Origin: DLKC01 sp002478885 | Lineage (GTDB): Bacteria > Bacteroidota > Bacteroidia > Chitinophagales > Chitinophagaceae | Direction: 5' to 3' | Length of the DNA: 64,000 nucleotides | NCBI GenBank assembly: GCA_046329585.1 | Contig: JAXLUI010000002.1 | Span: 372,001-436,000 of the forward strand | Shown here: one piece after another, positions 34,400 to 43,340 of the stretch | Numbering within the stretch: position 1 is the stretch's first letter | Layout of the letters: each line of letters begins with the position of its first letter | Program-made: the position numbers and the translations under genes | The notes under the pieces: generated by a model | Told to the model about the DNA's origin: nothing | Databases searched by the model: none | Seen by the model: only the letters and a program-made list of their open reading frames with translations

Positions 34400-34439
34400 A
34401 TTTTAATTATTTGTTGAAATCTAAATGTACGGTTAGTCC

Positions 34440-34665
34440 CGGAAGGCTACCGTAGGTTTAGTTCAATAACAGTCTTGACAATATGCGGGCCGGAGGAAAG
34501 CGTAACCGGCAACAAATCGGGTTTAGTTGGCAGGGCGATGGAGCACTCCGTGGAAGAAAATGTAACTTCAACTTTATAAAAAATAAGGGGCTGGCGTGCG
34601 GGGTGGATGAGGTAATATAAGTAGCGCCTGGTAAAGCACCCAATGTTTGGGGTAATTTGAACCGA
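34440..34665 (+). repeat. Diverged element A
   Basis: GTCTTGACAATATGCGGGCC, GGCGATGGAGCACTCCG, AAAATGTAACTTCAACTTTA, GGGGCTGGCGTGCGGGGTGG, AAGTAGCGCCTGGTAAAGC and terminus AATGTTTGGGG. All A blocks still in order, just right of the IS element. Confidence 0.7.
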
Positions 34666-34673
34666 ACTTTCAG

Positions 34674-35501
34674 ATGATACAGATAAACCGGAATTCAACA
34701 TTTGTAGCCATTGGCAAGGCTATTTTATTTTGCATCGTAAACACGGTCCTTCTTAAACTTTCCTTATACATTGTATCGACCATTCCGGTACAATTCGATG
34801 GCTTCGTTTCGAGTTCGATCGGACCTATTTTGGTTTTGGTAACAACCTACCTGTTTATAAGATTTGACAAGCAATCGTTTTCCCGAATAGGATTAAAATT
34901 TGAGCCTGCTACCTTCAAAAAATTCCTGGTTGGTTTCATTTTGGGGCTCGGCATAATGAGCCTGTATGTATTGTGCCTTCTCTATTCCCTCGGGCTACGT
35001 ATCCAGCCAAATAGCAATATCAGTTTCCTGTTCTTACTCCTGAACGTACTGCCAATCATCATTATGCTGGCATTCATGGAGGAAGTTATTTTCAGAGCTT
35101 ACCCGCTGGTGATCATAAAAAACAAATTGGGCCAAACAGCCTCCTTAGTGATAACATCCCTACTCTTTGGCTTTTATCATTTATTCTTTGGATGGGGAAT
35201 TGCCGGTTTTATATCCACCAGCACCTGGGGTTTAGCTTTTGGCCTGCTTGCGATCCTTTCAAAAGGCATTTCTATGCCAACCGGTTTTCATGCGGCGGGT
35301 AATTTTGCACAGCTGATATTAGGAACAACAGGTAACACTTACAGTATCTGGCATATTGCAGATAAAAATGGCTTGCAGATAAAAAATTTTGTTGCAAGCG
35401 CAACCGCGACGATTATTGCAGAACTTGTTTTGCTGGCATTGATCATTCTTTGGATGCGACTAACATTACGAAAAACAAATTACCGTCAGGCGCAATTTTA
35501 G
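34674..35501 (+). CDS. CPBP (Abi) family intramembrane protease, 275 aa
   Basis: Eight or so hydrophobic helices. The CPBP glutamic-protease motifs are complete: MEEVIFR (EExxxR, about residue 137), SLLFGFYHLFFGWG (FxxxH) and GFHAAGN (HxxxN). Family members cleave prenylated or other membrane proteins, and some give bacteriocin immunity. Intact here; the tail of a second copy of this gene lies at 27180-27256. Confidence 0.9.
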   Translation: MIQINRNSTFVAIGKAILFCIVNTVLLKLSLYIVSTIPVQFDGFVSSSIGPILVLVTTYLFIRFDKQSFSRIGLKFEPATFKKFLVGFILGLGIMSLYVLCLLYSLGLRIQPNSNISFLFLLLNVLPIIIMLAFMEEVIFRAYPLVIIKNKLGQTASLVITSLLFGFYHLFFGWGIAGFISTSTWGLAFGLLAILSKGISMPTGFHAAGNFAQLILGTTGNTYSIWHIADKNGLQIKNFVASATATIIAELVLLALIILWMRLTLRKTNYRQAQF

Positions 35502-35683
35502 GCGCGATGAAAATCGATGAAGCCATACAGATATCAGCTGCCTAATTAAAAGAAGCTTACAACCAAATATTTATTTTTTTAAATAAATAATAAACTGCAC
35601 TGCAGGCAACGCAGGGTTGCGATAAGATGCTAAGCTATACCTCGCGGAGCCCAGCCGTTAGCGGCAGTTAAACCGAGCAGCCG

Positions 35684-36187
35684 TTATTTAATCTTAAGTT
35701 GCATTTCGGTAAGCCCTTTTTCCTGAAAGTATTCATATAATTCTTTTGACGCTTCACCGCCTTTCATTGCATGATGCAACAATGTAAATCCATGTGGCCC
35801 TTTTCCATTTAATAAAACCGGGAATTTTTCCAGTATTGATTTAACAATAGTAGTCTCACCAAGCATTGTAAGCACATAAATGTTGGGCCTGGCTCCATTT
35901 TCAATAAGATATTTTGCTATTTCCCTGTTCCCTACATGTCCGGCACCTTCCAATGCTTCCTCAAAGTCTCCATTACCCCAATCGTAACGACAATATAAGA
36001 GATTAGGGTATTCTACCAGTAATTCCCTCACTCTATCCAGGTTTCCATGCCCGGCAATTACAAATTCCTTTACTATTTCCGTTTTATAAGGCTCCGGGGT
36101 TTGGGCCTGAGAAGAAGAAGACAGGGGACTGATCATTAAACCAGCCATACCTGTTGCACTATTTAATAGAAATTTTTTTCGATTCAC
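35684..36187 (-). CDS. Exported ankyrin-repeat protein, 167 aa
   Basis: N-terminus MNRKKFLLNSATGMAGLMIS resembles a Tat leader (RKKFL), with a cleavage region near SSSQAQ. Ankyrin repeats follow: EFVIAGHGNLDRVRELLVEY, ALEGAGHVGNREIAKYLIEN, GARPNIYVLTMLGETTIVKS, HGFTLLHHAMKGG. A protein-binding scaffold; partner unknown. Opposite in orientation to its left neighbour; its stop faces the CPBP gene's stop. Confidence 0.8.
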   Translation of the reverse strand: MNRKKFLLNSATGMAGLMISPLSSSSQAQTPEPYKTEIVKEFVIAGHGNLDRVRELLVEYPNLLYCRYDWGNGDFEEALEGAGHVGNREIAKYLIENGARPNIYVLTMLGETTIVKSILEKFPVLLNGKGPHGFTLLHHAMKGGEASKELYEYFQEKGLTEMQLKIK

Positions 36188-36249
36188 AGGAGTTATTTTG
36201 AAGATATTGTCACTAAAATAGATACATTATGTATTGGCCGGATAAAAAA

Positions 36250-36560
36250 GGTACGAATGGCTACCGCTCATAATTGCCAGCAGCAAAGCATTGACACGAC
36301 GTTTGTCCATGAGTGCTTTTTCACCGGGAAAATATCCCGGATTGCGTTTACACTGAATCCTTTTTGATCATTTGAAAAACAGCATTTGAACCGAGCGTGG
36401 CAACAGCTGATGCCATGGAATACAACTGCCGGTAACCCAAAAAATAAATGTGTGAAACTGATTGCCAGCAGTGAATCTCTCACCTGTTGCCAGCGGTACA
36501 GAATGGAGGGGATAATAATTTATTACCATCTCTAATGCCTGAACGTTAAAGACAATATTT
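36250..36560. repeat. Element C fragment (copy 3)
   Basis: AACCGAGCGTGGCAACAGC, TGATGCCATGGAATACAACT and GCCGGTAACCCAAAAAAT match the centre of element C (20.64 and 25.86 kb). Flanks are unrecognisable, and no gene is seen in this 390-base gap. Confidence 0.6.
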
Positions 36561-36580
36561 GGATTTGATTTTTTAGTGGC

Positions 36581-37261
36581 TTATGCTTTTTGTAAAAAGT
36601 AGAAGTTCATTGGTCTTGATACTTTAAATCCAATTCTTTTATACAATTCAATGGCCCGTTCATTATCGGACCGCACATGCAAGAATGGTATTTGTCCCAT
36701 GTTAAGTATCAGGCTAACCTGGTGATGCAACAGTGCCCCTGCAAATCCTCTTCCCAAATAACCAGGATGCGTGCAAACAGCACTGATCTCTGTAAAGTTT
36801 GCAACGTGCAACCGCTGGCCTGTCATTGCTACCAGCTGGCCATCTTCAAAAAATCCAAAATAATTTCCGAACTCAATTGTACGCTTATTAAATGGTCCCG
36901 GTTTAGTTAGCATTGTTAGCCTGACCATTTCATCGACATTTTCTTTCTTCAGTGCAACTGGTTGTGCGGGTTGATTGCCTTGCTTCTTATAATCTTCCAA
37001 AATAAACTGTAGCCCGGCAATATCAGCCAAAATTTTCCAACCGGCCGGTATGGGAATTTTAGCAGGATTTGCATAGAGCATTTTCCTGCCGGGTGGCAGG
37101 AGCCCGGCTAACTTAGTGAACCCATCTTTTGTATTGTCTTCAATTCCTGCAAATGGAGAAACTTCCTCATCGAAAAACTTTACTTCGCTGTTTCCAAAAG
37201 CAAACAAGGCATCGCCGGAAGCCAAAGCATTAAAGACAGGATTATGTAATAAATGTTCCAA
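36581..37261 (-). CDS. FR47-like GNAT acetyltransferase, 226 aa
   Basis: N-terminal domain without clear motif; C-terminal GNAT core EFGNYFGFFEDGQLVAMTGQ, RLHVANFTEISAVCTHPGYL, GRGFAGALLHHQ (acetyl-CoA loop) and LHVRSDNERAIELYKRIGF. The FR47-type layout is clear. Cytosolic; acceptor unknown. Confidence 0.85.
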   Translation of the reverse strand: MEHLLHNPVFNALASGDALFAFGNSEVKFFDEEVSPFAGIEDNTKDGFTKLAGLLPPGRKMLYANPAKIPIPAGWKILADIAGLQFILEDYKKQGNQPAQPVALKKENVDEMVRLTMLTKPGPFNKRTIEFGNYFGFFEDGQLVAMTGQRLHVANFTEISAVCTHPGYLGRGFAGALLHHQVSLILNMGQIPFLHVRSDNERAIELYKRIGFKVSRPMNFYFLQKA

Positions 37262-37379
37262 TATTGCAAACTTACAAAACGCCGCTATAAATGTAATATT
37301 GCCGCTAATATAGTGCCCTGACGCCAGATCAATGCGCGACCCTTTTTAGCTGGCTTTATGGAAAAGCGACCTAACACTC

Positions 37380-37482
37380 CATTCAACAAAGCGTATCTTC
37401 AGGTTGTAAACAATACGCGGCCCGGGGCGAGATGGACGGGGGTAATTCTCTGTCATCGCAATTGCTGACCGTTGGCAGGAAC
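37380..37482 (+). repeat. Diverged element A
   Basis: ACAAAGCGTATCTTCAGG, TTGTAAACAATACGCGGC, CCGGGGCGAGATGGACGGGG, GTCATCGCAATTGCTGACCG, terminus GTTGGCAGGAACTG. Confidence 0.6.
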
Positions 37483-37989
37483 TGTAAAAATTTCATCGAT
37501 ATCATTGTGAACAGAAAGCAACTTTTTTTTGCCATTTCAGCCTATTTGGCTGCACTACTAACGTGGACATTGCTGTTTTACAAAAATCCGGTCCTTAAAG
37601 ATGTACTGCTAGATATTCACGTAATTTTCTCTTCCACTATCGTTGGCTACCTGGTTATCAGGCTACTTTTCAATTCCACCACTATCGACATCATTAAAGT
37701 TTTTATCCGGACGTTGTTTCGTGTCTGGTTACTGATATTTATCACTTTTGCCATTTCCCGTTCGATGGACAGGGTAGGCACGCTGCTATCACTTACGTTC
37801 ATATTTGGCTATATTGAGGGGTTGCTTGATATTAATAAATGGATAGAATCAAAGCCTTCATTTCCCGGCTTATTTCCAAAAGAAGTTGCTGATAATAAAA
37901 TCAATCATGCGCTTGCCAGCATACTTGTGATGAGCATCATTCATATTTTTTGCGCTGTTGCAGTTTTACTCTTTTACCTCTTTTTTTAA
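37432..37989 (+). CDS. Membrane protein, up to 185 aa, start uncertain
   Basis: Four hydrophobic helices (about residues 32-50, 58-78, 92-110, 160-182 of the longest frame) with a polar SFPGLFPKEVADNKINHALA loop. The longest frame starts inside a diverged element A, so the true start is probably later, e.g. the GTG before NRKQLFFAISAY at about 37507. Family not recognised. Confidence 0.6.
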   Translation: MDGGNSLSSQLLTVGRNCKNFIDIIVNRKQLFFAISAYLAALLTWTLLFYKNPVLKDVLLDIHVIFSSTIVGYLVIRLLFNSTTIDIIKVFIRTLFRVWLLIFITFAISRSMDRVGTLLSLTFIFGYIEGLLDINKWIESKPSFPGLFPKEVADNKINHALASILVMSIIHIFCAVAVLLFYLFF

Positions 37990-38513
37990 ACAAATGATTT
38001 CATAGTTATTGACCAGCAGCAATTTGAAACGGGCACAGAAACAGGTGAAGCCATGAAATACAACTGCCGGTAACCCGTGACTGACTCACTAAACTGCCAG
38101 CTATTTTACCAATCGCCCAGAGGCCTCAAAAAAAAGCAACTTATATTTCACCGGCGGCTAATGTGACATACGTAGTGAAAACTTCAGTCATAAAAATGCC
38201 CCCCGCACTCCTGCCAATTAAACCTGTTTTCCATTGTAGATAAAAATCAATCCGGTAGTGGCTAGACAGCATGCTAATTACTACCTTTCAGTAATACCGG
38301 ACCTGAACCTGCCCATTTTTGAATAATTTCATTTAAAGCAAAAAAACAATGACAAGAAAAGCCAGATTGACTCTAACTGCCCAAATCAACGCTGATATAC
38401 ATTGCAAAACGAGTTACAAAAGTGATACAACCAGCAGCCCATTTACACGCTTTGCAGCAAGAATACTTCCTGCTACGCTTCATTCCCGATAAAACTTTTA
38501 CCATTTACAAAAC
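37990..38513. repeat. Element C fragment (copy 4) and faint A traces
   Basis: 38013-38080 reads GCAGCAATTTGAAACGGGC, AACAGGTGAAGCCATGAAAT, ACAACTGCCGGTAACCCG, a weak element C. GTTTTCCATTGTAGATAAAA (38226) may be an A core. The remaining bases of this 520-base gap show nothing. Confidence 0.45.
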
Positions 38514-39023
38514 ATGAAACAGGTACTTACTTTTATTTTCTGCACGCTTTCAATAACCATGCGTGCCCAGGCTGATATGACCTATTCGCACACGGACTAT
38601 TCCATTACCTACCCGTCTGGGTGGACACTGGACACATCCGGACAAATAGCAGCAGCGACATTTCTTTATTCGCCTTTAGAGAATGCAAAAGATGAATTTT
38701 CAGAAAACATCAATATCCTTACTCAAAACCTGGCGGGGCGGCATATTGACTTAGCTGCTTACAAAACAATTACAGAGCAGCAAATTTCGAAGATGGCTGC
38801 GAACGGGAAATTATTGTCGTCACGAATTGAAAAAAAAGCCGATGGTGATCGATATTTTGTGGAATACACCATGACGATGAATGGCAATGAGCTTCATATA
38901 AAATCATTGTGCTATATCAAAAGAGAGACCGCATACCTTGTTACGTTTACAAGTAAGCTTGACACTTTTAATAAATACAACCAGACCGGATCTGCGATCC
39001 TGGAGTCATTTAAAGTACGGTAA
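38514..39023 (+). CDS. PsbP/DcrB-like secreted protein, 169 aa
   Basis: Signal peptide MKQVLTFIFCTLSITMRAQ. YSITYPSGWTLDTSGQIAAA, FLYSPLENAKDEFSENINIL, LAAYKTITEQQISKM and the final SKLDTFNKYNQTGSAILESF fit the PsbP/DUF1795 (DcrB) fold. Periplasmic or surface; role unknown. Confidence 0.75.
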   Translation: MKQVLTFIFCTLSITMRAQADMTYSHTDYSITYPSGWTLDTSGQIAAATFLYSPLENAKDEFSENINILTQNLAGRHIDLAAYKTITEQQISKMAANGKLLSSRIEKKADGDRYFVEYTMTMNGNELHIKSLCYIKRETAYLVTFTSKLDTFNKYNQTGSAILESFKVR

Positions 39024-39201
39024 ACAAAAGGCTGTTATCGCTGTTCAAGGCTGCAGGACGATACCAAAAGCGTTTGGGCTTATCCGCTGGTCAACATTTC
39101 TCAACTTTGCAAACATTAGTAGCCAGGGATGCGGGTTGGCTGAAGTGTTATAGATTCATGTCCCCGGATTCTAATACTGGTGGCAAAATAACCTACACAA
39201 A

Positions 39202-39567
39202 TTGAACAAGCATAAACGACAGAAACCAAAAAGTCCAGGCTCTTTTACCAGCACGTTGGTCAGTGTACTACTAGTGCTTTCCATATTATTCGTTGTCATC
39301 AATTCGTTTATCGCTGACATACTATTAAAAAAATATGGAGTTTGTACATTTGCATACATATACTACTCAATTCCCGGTGGACGAACTGCAGCTGACTTTA
39401 AATTCCGATTTCCAGTCGGAGACAAAACCTATAGCGGAGTTATGTCACAAGAAAAGGGCTTAAGTGTTGGTGATAGTACCTGTATCATTTATGTACCGGC
39501 CTATCCATTTTTTAACCGGCCAATATCATACTTCAAAAAAGGAACGGTTAATTGTGATTGCGAATAA
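39202..39567 (+). CDS. Small DUF3592-like membrane protein, 121 aa
   Basis: Starts at TTG 39202 (NKHKRQKPKSPGSFTSTLVS), one helix at about residues 18-38, then an extramembrane beta part (FKFRFPVGDKTYSGVMSQ, VGDSTCIIYVPAYPFFNRP) ending CDC. It resembles a one-helix DUF3592 relative. No ATG fits; the start is a guess. Confidence 0.6.
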   Translation: MNKHKRQKPKSPGSFTSTLVSVLLVLSILFVVINSFIADILLKKYGVCTFAYIYYSIPGGRTAADFKFRFPVGDKTYSGVMSQEKGLSVGDSTCIIYVPAYPFFNRPISYFKKGTVNCDCE

Positions 39568-39599
39568 TAACATATGAATCGGTTAATTTTAAATAGTTG

Positions 39600-39735
39600 G
39601 AAGGCCGAAGCAACTCGCCGGCAATAAAATGTATCTTCCGTTTTTAAACAATCAGCTGCCCAGGAGCGGATGGCAAAATACTTTAGCCTCCATTTGCCGG
39701 ATCCTTAACATGGTTGGAGACTTAACTGACCTGTT
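39600..39735 (+). repeat. Diverged element A, last recognisable copy
   Basis: GGCAATAAAATGTATCTTCC, CAGGAGCGGATGGC, CTCCATTTGCCGGATCC, terminus ATGGTTGGAGAC. Right of this point I find no A core. Confidence 0.55.
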
Positions 39736-39744
39736 CTTAGAGAT

Positions 39745-40344
39745 ATGAAAATTCAGCCTATCATATTCATTTTTTCTTTTCTTCCTTTAGTATTCCTGTC
39801 ATGCCAAAAAGGCCAAACACATTCAAAGCGGGTAATTGTAGTACAACCTTTTGCTGACTTTAGTTCATCACTGGCAGAAAATGTTTACAAACAAATCAAA
39901 CAATTGCATGCAGCGACCATTTTAAAAGAGCCCATTGAATTACCAACACAATCATTCTATTCTTTAAGAAACCGCTACCGTGCAGATACATTGATTCACT
40001 TTCTAAGTCAATCCGGAAGTGCTGATACCATTATCATTGGATTGACCAACAAAGACATCAGCACTACGAAAGGGAAAATACCGGACTGGGGAATTATGGG
40101 TTTAGGTTATTGCCCGGGGCAAGCCTGTATTGTATCGACATACCGGTTATCCAAAAACAATTTACCCGAACAGTTTTATAAAGTAGCTATTCATGAACTG
40201 GGACACACACAAGGATTACCACACTGCACAAACACGACATGTTTTATGCGGGACGCAGAAGGGGGAAATCCACTGAATGAAGAAAAAGACTTTTGCGATT
40301 CGTGTAAATCTTTCCTGAGCAATAGAGGCTGGAAATTCGAGTAA
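39745..40344 (+). CDS. Archaemetzincin-type metalloprotease lipoprotein, 199 aa
   Basis: Leader with lipobox FLSC. Catalytic HELGHTQGLPHC (HExxHxxGxxHC, first His at about residue 150) followed by CFMRDAEGG (Met turn) and CDSCKSFL, the second Cys pair of archaemetzincins, which bind a further zinc. A zinc endopeptidase, here lipid-anchored outside the inner membrane. Length and motif order match the family. Intact. Confidence 0.85.
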   Translation: MKIQPIIFIFSFLPLVFLSCQKGQTHSKRVIVVQPFADFSSSLAENVYKQIKQLHAATILKEPIELPTQSFYSLRNRYRADTLIHFLSQSGSADTIIIGLTNKDISTTKGKIPDWGIMGLGYCPGQACIVSTYRLSKNNLPEQFYKVAIHELGHTQGLPHCTNTTCFMRDAEGGNPLNEEKDFCDSCKSFLSNRGWKFE

Positions 40345-40455
40345 GGCGCGCCAACAAGCGACAAGAATTTGCCGAAATGAGGATGAGGCACAGCAACCAT
40401 TAAGAAACATTTCTTATGATTAACTTTAGTTTTTCGCTGAAATCACCTGAGAAAA

Positions 40456-40755
40456 ATGAATGATAATCTTGCAGAATTAAAGGAAGTAATAGTTCTATTG
40501 AATAAGATAGAGCGCACCTATGCATTGGAACGTTCCAAAACAATTGGCCTATTGCAGAATATGATATGGGACGCACCAGCGCTCCAAAATGATGCGCTTT
40601 ATTTTCTGCAGGAACTTGCAGGGGATTTAAACTTTTATGAACCTATAGAAAGAGACCGCGATACAGCCCTGGGTTATTACGATGATAAACAATTATTGGC
40701 ACTTACAGGCAAGGCAAAAAAACAAATACAGTCCCTGCTGCCACCCGATAATTAA
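40456..40755 (+). CDS. Hypothetical protein, 99 aa
   Basis: Helical, acidic protein without leader: LAELKEVIVLLNKIERTYAL, RSKTIGLLQNMIWDAPAL, LYFLQELAGDLNFYEPIERD, KAKKQIQSLLPPDN. No family recognised. Single gene. Confidence 0.65.
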   Translation: MNDNLAELKEVIVLLNKIERTYALERSKTIGLLQNMIWDAPALQNDALYFLQELAGDLNFYEPIERDRDTALGYYDDKQLLALTGKAKKQIQSLLPPDN

Positions 40756-40999
40756 TCCTAAACCGGCTCCGTCACAGATTGGTAAACTGCTACTTCAACC
40801 AGCCCGGACCGTTTGTGTAAAATGCACTATTTCCTTCGTGCCGCTTTTTATATTTATCGAAAATTGAAAAGACTTTAACATATGTTAGGACTGAGCTTTT
40901 TATCACAATTATTGCCAAGGCGTTTATCATACCTGCCGTAAATCCATAAGGATTAGGCGTCACGTTAACCAACAACATTCCACCTTAAATAGATTTATC
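40756..40999. other. Intergenic, nothing recognised
   Basis: No repeat of the window and no hairpin terminator is visible; the VOC gene follows. Confidence 0.4.
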
Positions 41000-41422
41000 A
41001 TGAATACAGCCACTCCAGCAATCATCCCGATGCTGGCATATGAAGACGGACTTGCAGCAATGGATTGGCTTTGCAGTGCTTTTGGCTTTTCAGCTGCAGC
41101 AAGGATAATTGACGACGATGGTAAACTTGCCCATGGAGAACTCACACTTGGCAGCGGTAAAATCATGATAGCATCGCCAGGTCCAGATTACCAAAGTCCA
41201 AAGCATCACCGAAAGGTTTGCGACGTCACTGACAAATGGTACCAGGTGCCCTATATTATTAATGGCTGTCTTGTTTATGTGGAAGATATCAGGAAACATT
41301 ATCTAACAGCAAAAGCATATGGCGCAGTGATACTTTCGGAGATCGAGGAAGGCGGCCCCGGCATGAGATACAGGGCTGAAGACCCCGAAGGGCATCGCTG
41401 GATGTTCATCGAGCGATGCTGA
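41000..41422 (+). CDS. VOC (glyoxalase/bleomycin-resistance) protein, 140 aa
   Basis: AIIPMLAYEDGLAAMDWLCS, AFGFSAAARIIDDDGKLAHG, ELTLGSGKIMIASPG, then VYVEDIRKHYLTAKAYGAVI and YRAEDPEGHRWMFIE: two beta-alpha-beta-beta-beta modules with His and Glu at the metal positions (AHGEL, ..GHRW..E). Could be a dioxygenase, isomerase or drug-binding protein; not resolvable here. Related but not identical to the two VOC genes at 44.3 and 44.9 kb. Confidence 0.85.
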   Translation: MNTATPAIIPMLAYEDGLAAMDWLCSAFGFSAAARIIDDDGKLAHGELTLGSGKIMIASPGPDYQSPKHHRKVCDVTDKWYQVPYIINGCLVYVEDIRKHYLTAKAYGAVILSEIEEGGPGMRYRAEDPEGHRWMFIERC

Positions 41423-41568
41423 AACCCGGATTAAGCCTTGGCCAACAGCAAGATGAGCAGGAAGCAGAAATATTGCGCGTTGCCATCGACGGAAGGCCAA
41501 TTAAAGCACAGCTGCAAACAACCGTGCATTGATGTACGTAGTTTTATTTAACAAGACAAACAAGACTG

Positions 41569-42075
41569 ATGCAAAATGACACTTTTCCCGTTTTAGCAAC
41601 CCAGAGACTTATACTCAGGCAACTAACTGCAGAAGACGATCAGCAAATCTTCGCTCTTCGTTCTGACAATGCAATCAACAAATATTTAAACAGGCAAAAG
41701 GCAAATACTATTGATGACGCAAGGAATTTCATCAACCAGGTAGTCAATAATCATTCATTATATTGGGCAATACATTTGACCGATCAAAATATGCTCGTGG
41801 GGACAGTCTGCCTTTTTAATTTTTCAGCCGACCAGTGTCAGTGTGAAATCGGTTATGAGCTCCTGACAAGTTTCCAGGGATCAGGCATTATGCGGGAAGC
41901 TGTTCAGCAAGTTGTTGACTATGCATTCCACACGACTAAAGTCAAAAGAATTGAGGCATCGGCGCACAGGGACAATGAAAGGTCTGTCAACCTCCTGGAG
42001 AAATTGTTGTTTAAACGTTTCACTGAACCTGGCAGCCCTGATCCGGCATCAGTATATTTCTATTTGTCAAGTTGA
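41569..42075 (+). CDS. RimJ/RimL-type GNAT acetyltransferase, 168 aa
   Basis: LATQRLILRQLTAEDDQQIF is the RimJ/RimL opening; CEIGYELLTSFQGSGIMREA holds the acetyl-CoA loop and IEASAHRDNERSVNLLEKLL the closing motif. Acts in the cytoplasm on an unknown amine. Intact. Confidence 0.9.
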   Translation: MQNDTFPVLATQRLILRQLTAEDDQQIFALRSDNAINKYLNRQKANTIDDARNFINQVVNNHSLYWAIHLTDQNMLVGTVCLFNFSADQCQCEIGYELLTSFQGSGIMREAVQQVVDYAFHTTKVKRIEASAHRDNERSVNLLEKLLFKRFTEPGSPDPASVYFYLSS

Positions 42076-42194
42076 AATAAAAACAAGGTAGGGTGTGAGC
42101 AGGAAACAATGCTAGTGTTCTCTCAACGCAAACAAAGGTATATCAGCCCACAACGCGGCATCCGCTGCAACAGGACAAGAACTCAATTACTGAC

Positions 42195-42728
42195 ATGAAA
42201 AACATTTTCGCGATAATCGGAAGTGCAAGTAAAAATTCTTCAAACGAAAAACTTGTAGCGCTCATTGCAAGACAATGCAGCGACACTTTTAAATTTACCA
42301 TATTTACCGACCTGAAATCATTGCCACATTTTGACGCTGACGAGACAAGCGACAATCCGCCAAACGCAATTACTAACTTCCGGGCAAACATTGAGCGTGC
42401 CGATGGGATATTGATCTGCACGCCGGAATATGTTTTTAGCATTCCCAGCGGACTAAAAAACGCCATCGAGTGGTGTGTAGCGACTACCGTTTTTTCAGAC
42501 AAACCAACAGGGCTTATTACCGCCTCAGCCGGCGGACAGAAAGGGCACGAAGCACTTCAGCTAATTATGAAAACAGTCATGACAAAATTCACTGACCAAA
42601 CAATTTTATTAATACAAGGCATTAAGGGAAAAATCAATGACCAGGGACAGCTGACAGACAAACAAACAAAAGACCAGTTGGCCAGCTTTATTGACGCATT
42701 TAAGGACCTGGTTTATGCAAGCAAATGA
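42195..42728 (+). CDS. NADPH-dependent FMN reductase, 177 aa
   Basis: Flavodoxin-like: IIGSASKNSSNEKLVALIA (FMN phosphate loop), RADGILICTPEYVFSIPSGL, KNAIEWCV, PTGLITASAGGQKGHEALQL. The TPEYxxSIPxxLKNAIEW run is the family signature. Reduces FMN or quinones with NADPH; substrate uncertain. Followed by a hairpin. Confidence 0.9.
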   Translation: MKNIFAIIGSASKNSSNEKLVALIARQCSDTFKFTIFTDLKSLPHFDADETSDNPPNAITNFRANIERADGILICTPEYVFSIPSGLKNAIEWCVATTVFSDKPTGLITASAGGQKGHEALQLIMKTVMTKFTDQTILLIQGIKGKINDQGQLTDKQTKDQLASFIDAFKDLVYASK

Positions 42729-42763
42729 TACGGGCAACCCGAACCCTGCCCACAAACTTAGAA

Positions 42764-42786
42764 GCCTGTTTGAATTGAAACAGGCG
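42764..42786 (+). terminator. Hairpin after the FMN reductase gene
   Basis: GCCTGTTT-GAATT-GAAACAGGC, a perfect 8-base stem, 35 bases after the stop. No T-run follows, so its role as a terminator is likely but not sure. Confidence 0.5.
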
Positions 42787-42881
42787 AGCGTTTATCAACC
42801 TCTTTTTTAACCTTAAGGTAGTAGTATCAGCACTAACCAGGTAACTTACACTGCATACAACAATTAAAACCAGGAAACAAT

Positions 42882-43307
42882 ATGCTATTTGACCCCGACA
42901 ACAACATCGTGAAGCTTTGCGCTAACGGCATGACAGCGGAAGGGCAAGGACAAACACAAGAAGCTTCCCGACTTTTTAACCAGGCATGGGAGGAAGCCAG
43001 TAATGACTTTGAAAAATTTACGGCAGCCCATTATGTCGCGCGGCATCAAAAAAGTGTGGCCGACAAATTAAAGTGGGACGAAACCTCCCTGCAATTTGCA
43101 CTCAAACTAAACGATGAAACAATAAAAGGCTTTTATCCTTCGCTTTATCTTAATATCGCCAAGTGCTACGAAGACATGAATGATATGGAGCTTGCGAGGA
43201 GCAATTATCAAACAGCATTGTCATTTTCCAATTTCCTTCCTGACGATGGTTATGGTAAAATGATCAAGACGGGTATTCTAACCGGGATAACAAGGATTTC
43301 AAAATAA
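42882..43307 (+). CDS. TPR-like protein, 141 aa
   Basis: Helical repeats: EGQGQTQEASRLFNQAWEEA, DFEKFTAAHYVARHQ, LQFALKLNDETIKGFYPSLY, LNIAKCYEDMNDMELARSNY, QTALSF. The last is a clear TPR. Cytosolic; binding partner unknown. It lies 33 bases upstream of the PhzF gene and may be co-transcribed with it. Confidence 0.7.
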   Translation: MLFDPDNNIVKLCANGMTAEGQGQTQEASRLFNQAWEEASNDFEKFTAAHYVARHQKSVADKLKWDETSLQFALKLNDETIKGFYPSLYLNIAKCYEDMNDMELARSNYQTALSFSNFLPDDGYGKMIKTGILTGITRISK

Positions 43308-43340
43308 CAATATTGCCCGGATTTATGTAAAAATCAGCCA

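Larger units (their letters stand above)
32230..34400 (-). mobile_element. Decayed IS91-family element with tyrosine recombinase
   Basis: Contains, on the minus strand, a tyrosine recombinase gene (33442-34399) overlapping by about 20 bases a Y2/HUH transposase gene (32252-33463). Both are interrupted by frameshifts, so the element cannot move by itself. Exact ends (oriIS, terIS) could not be fixed. It interrupts the gene array and separates the well-preserved left part from the decayed right part. Confidence 0.8.
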
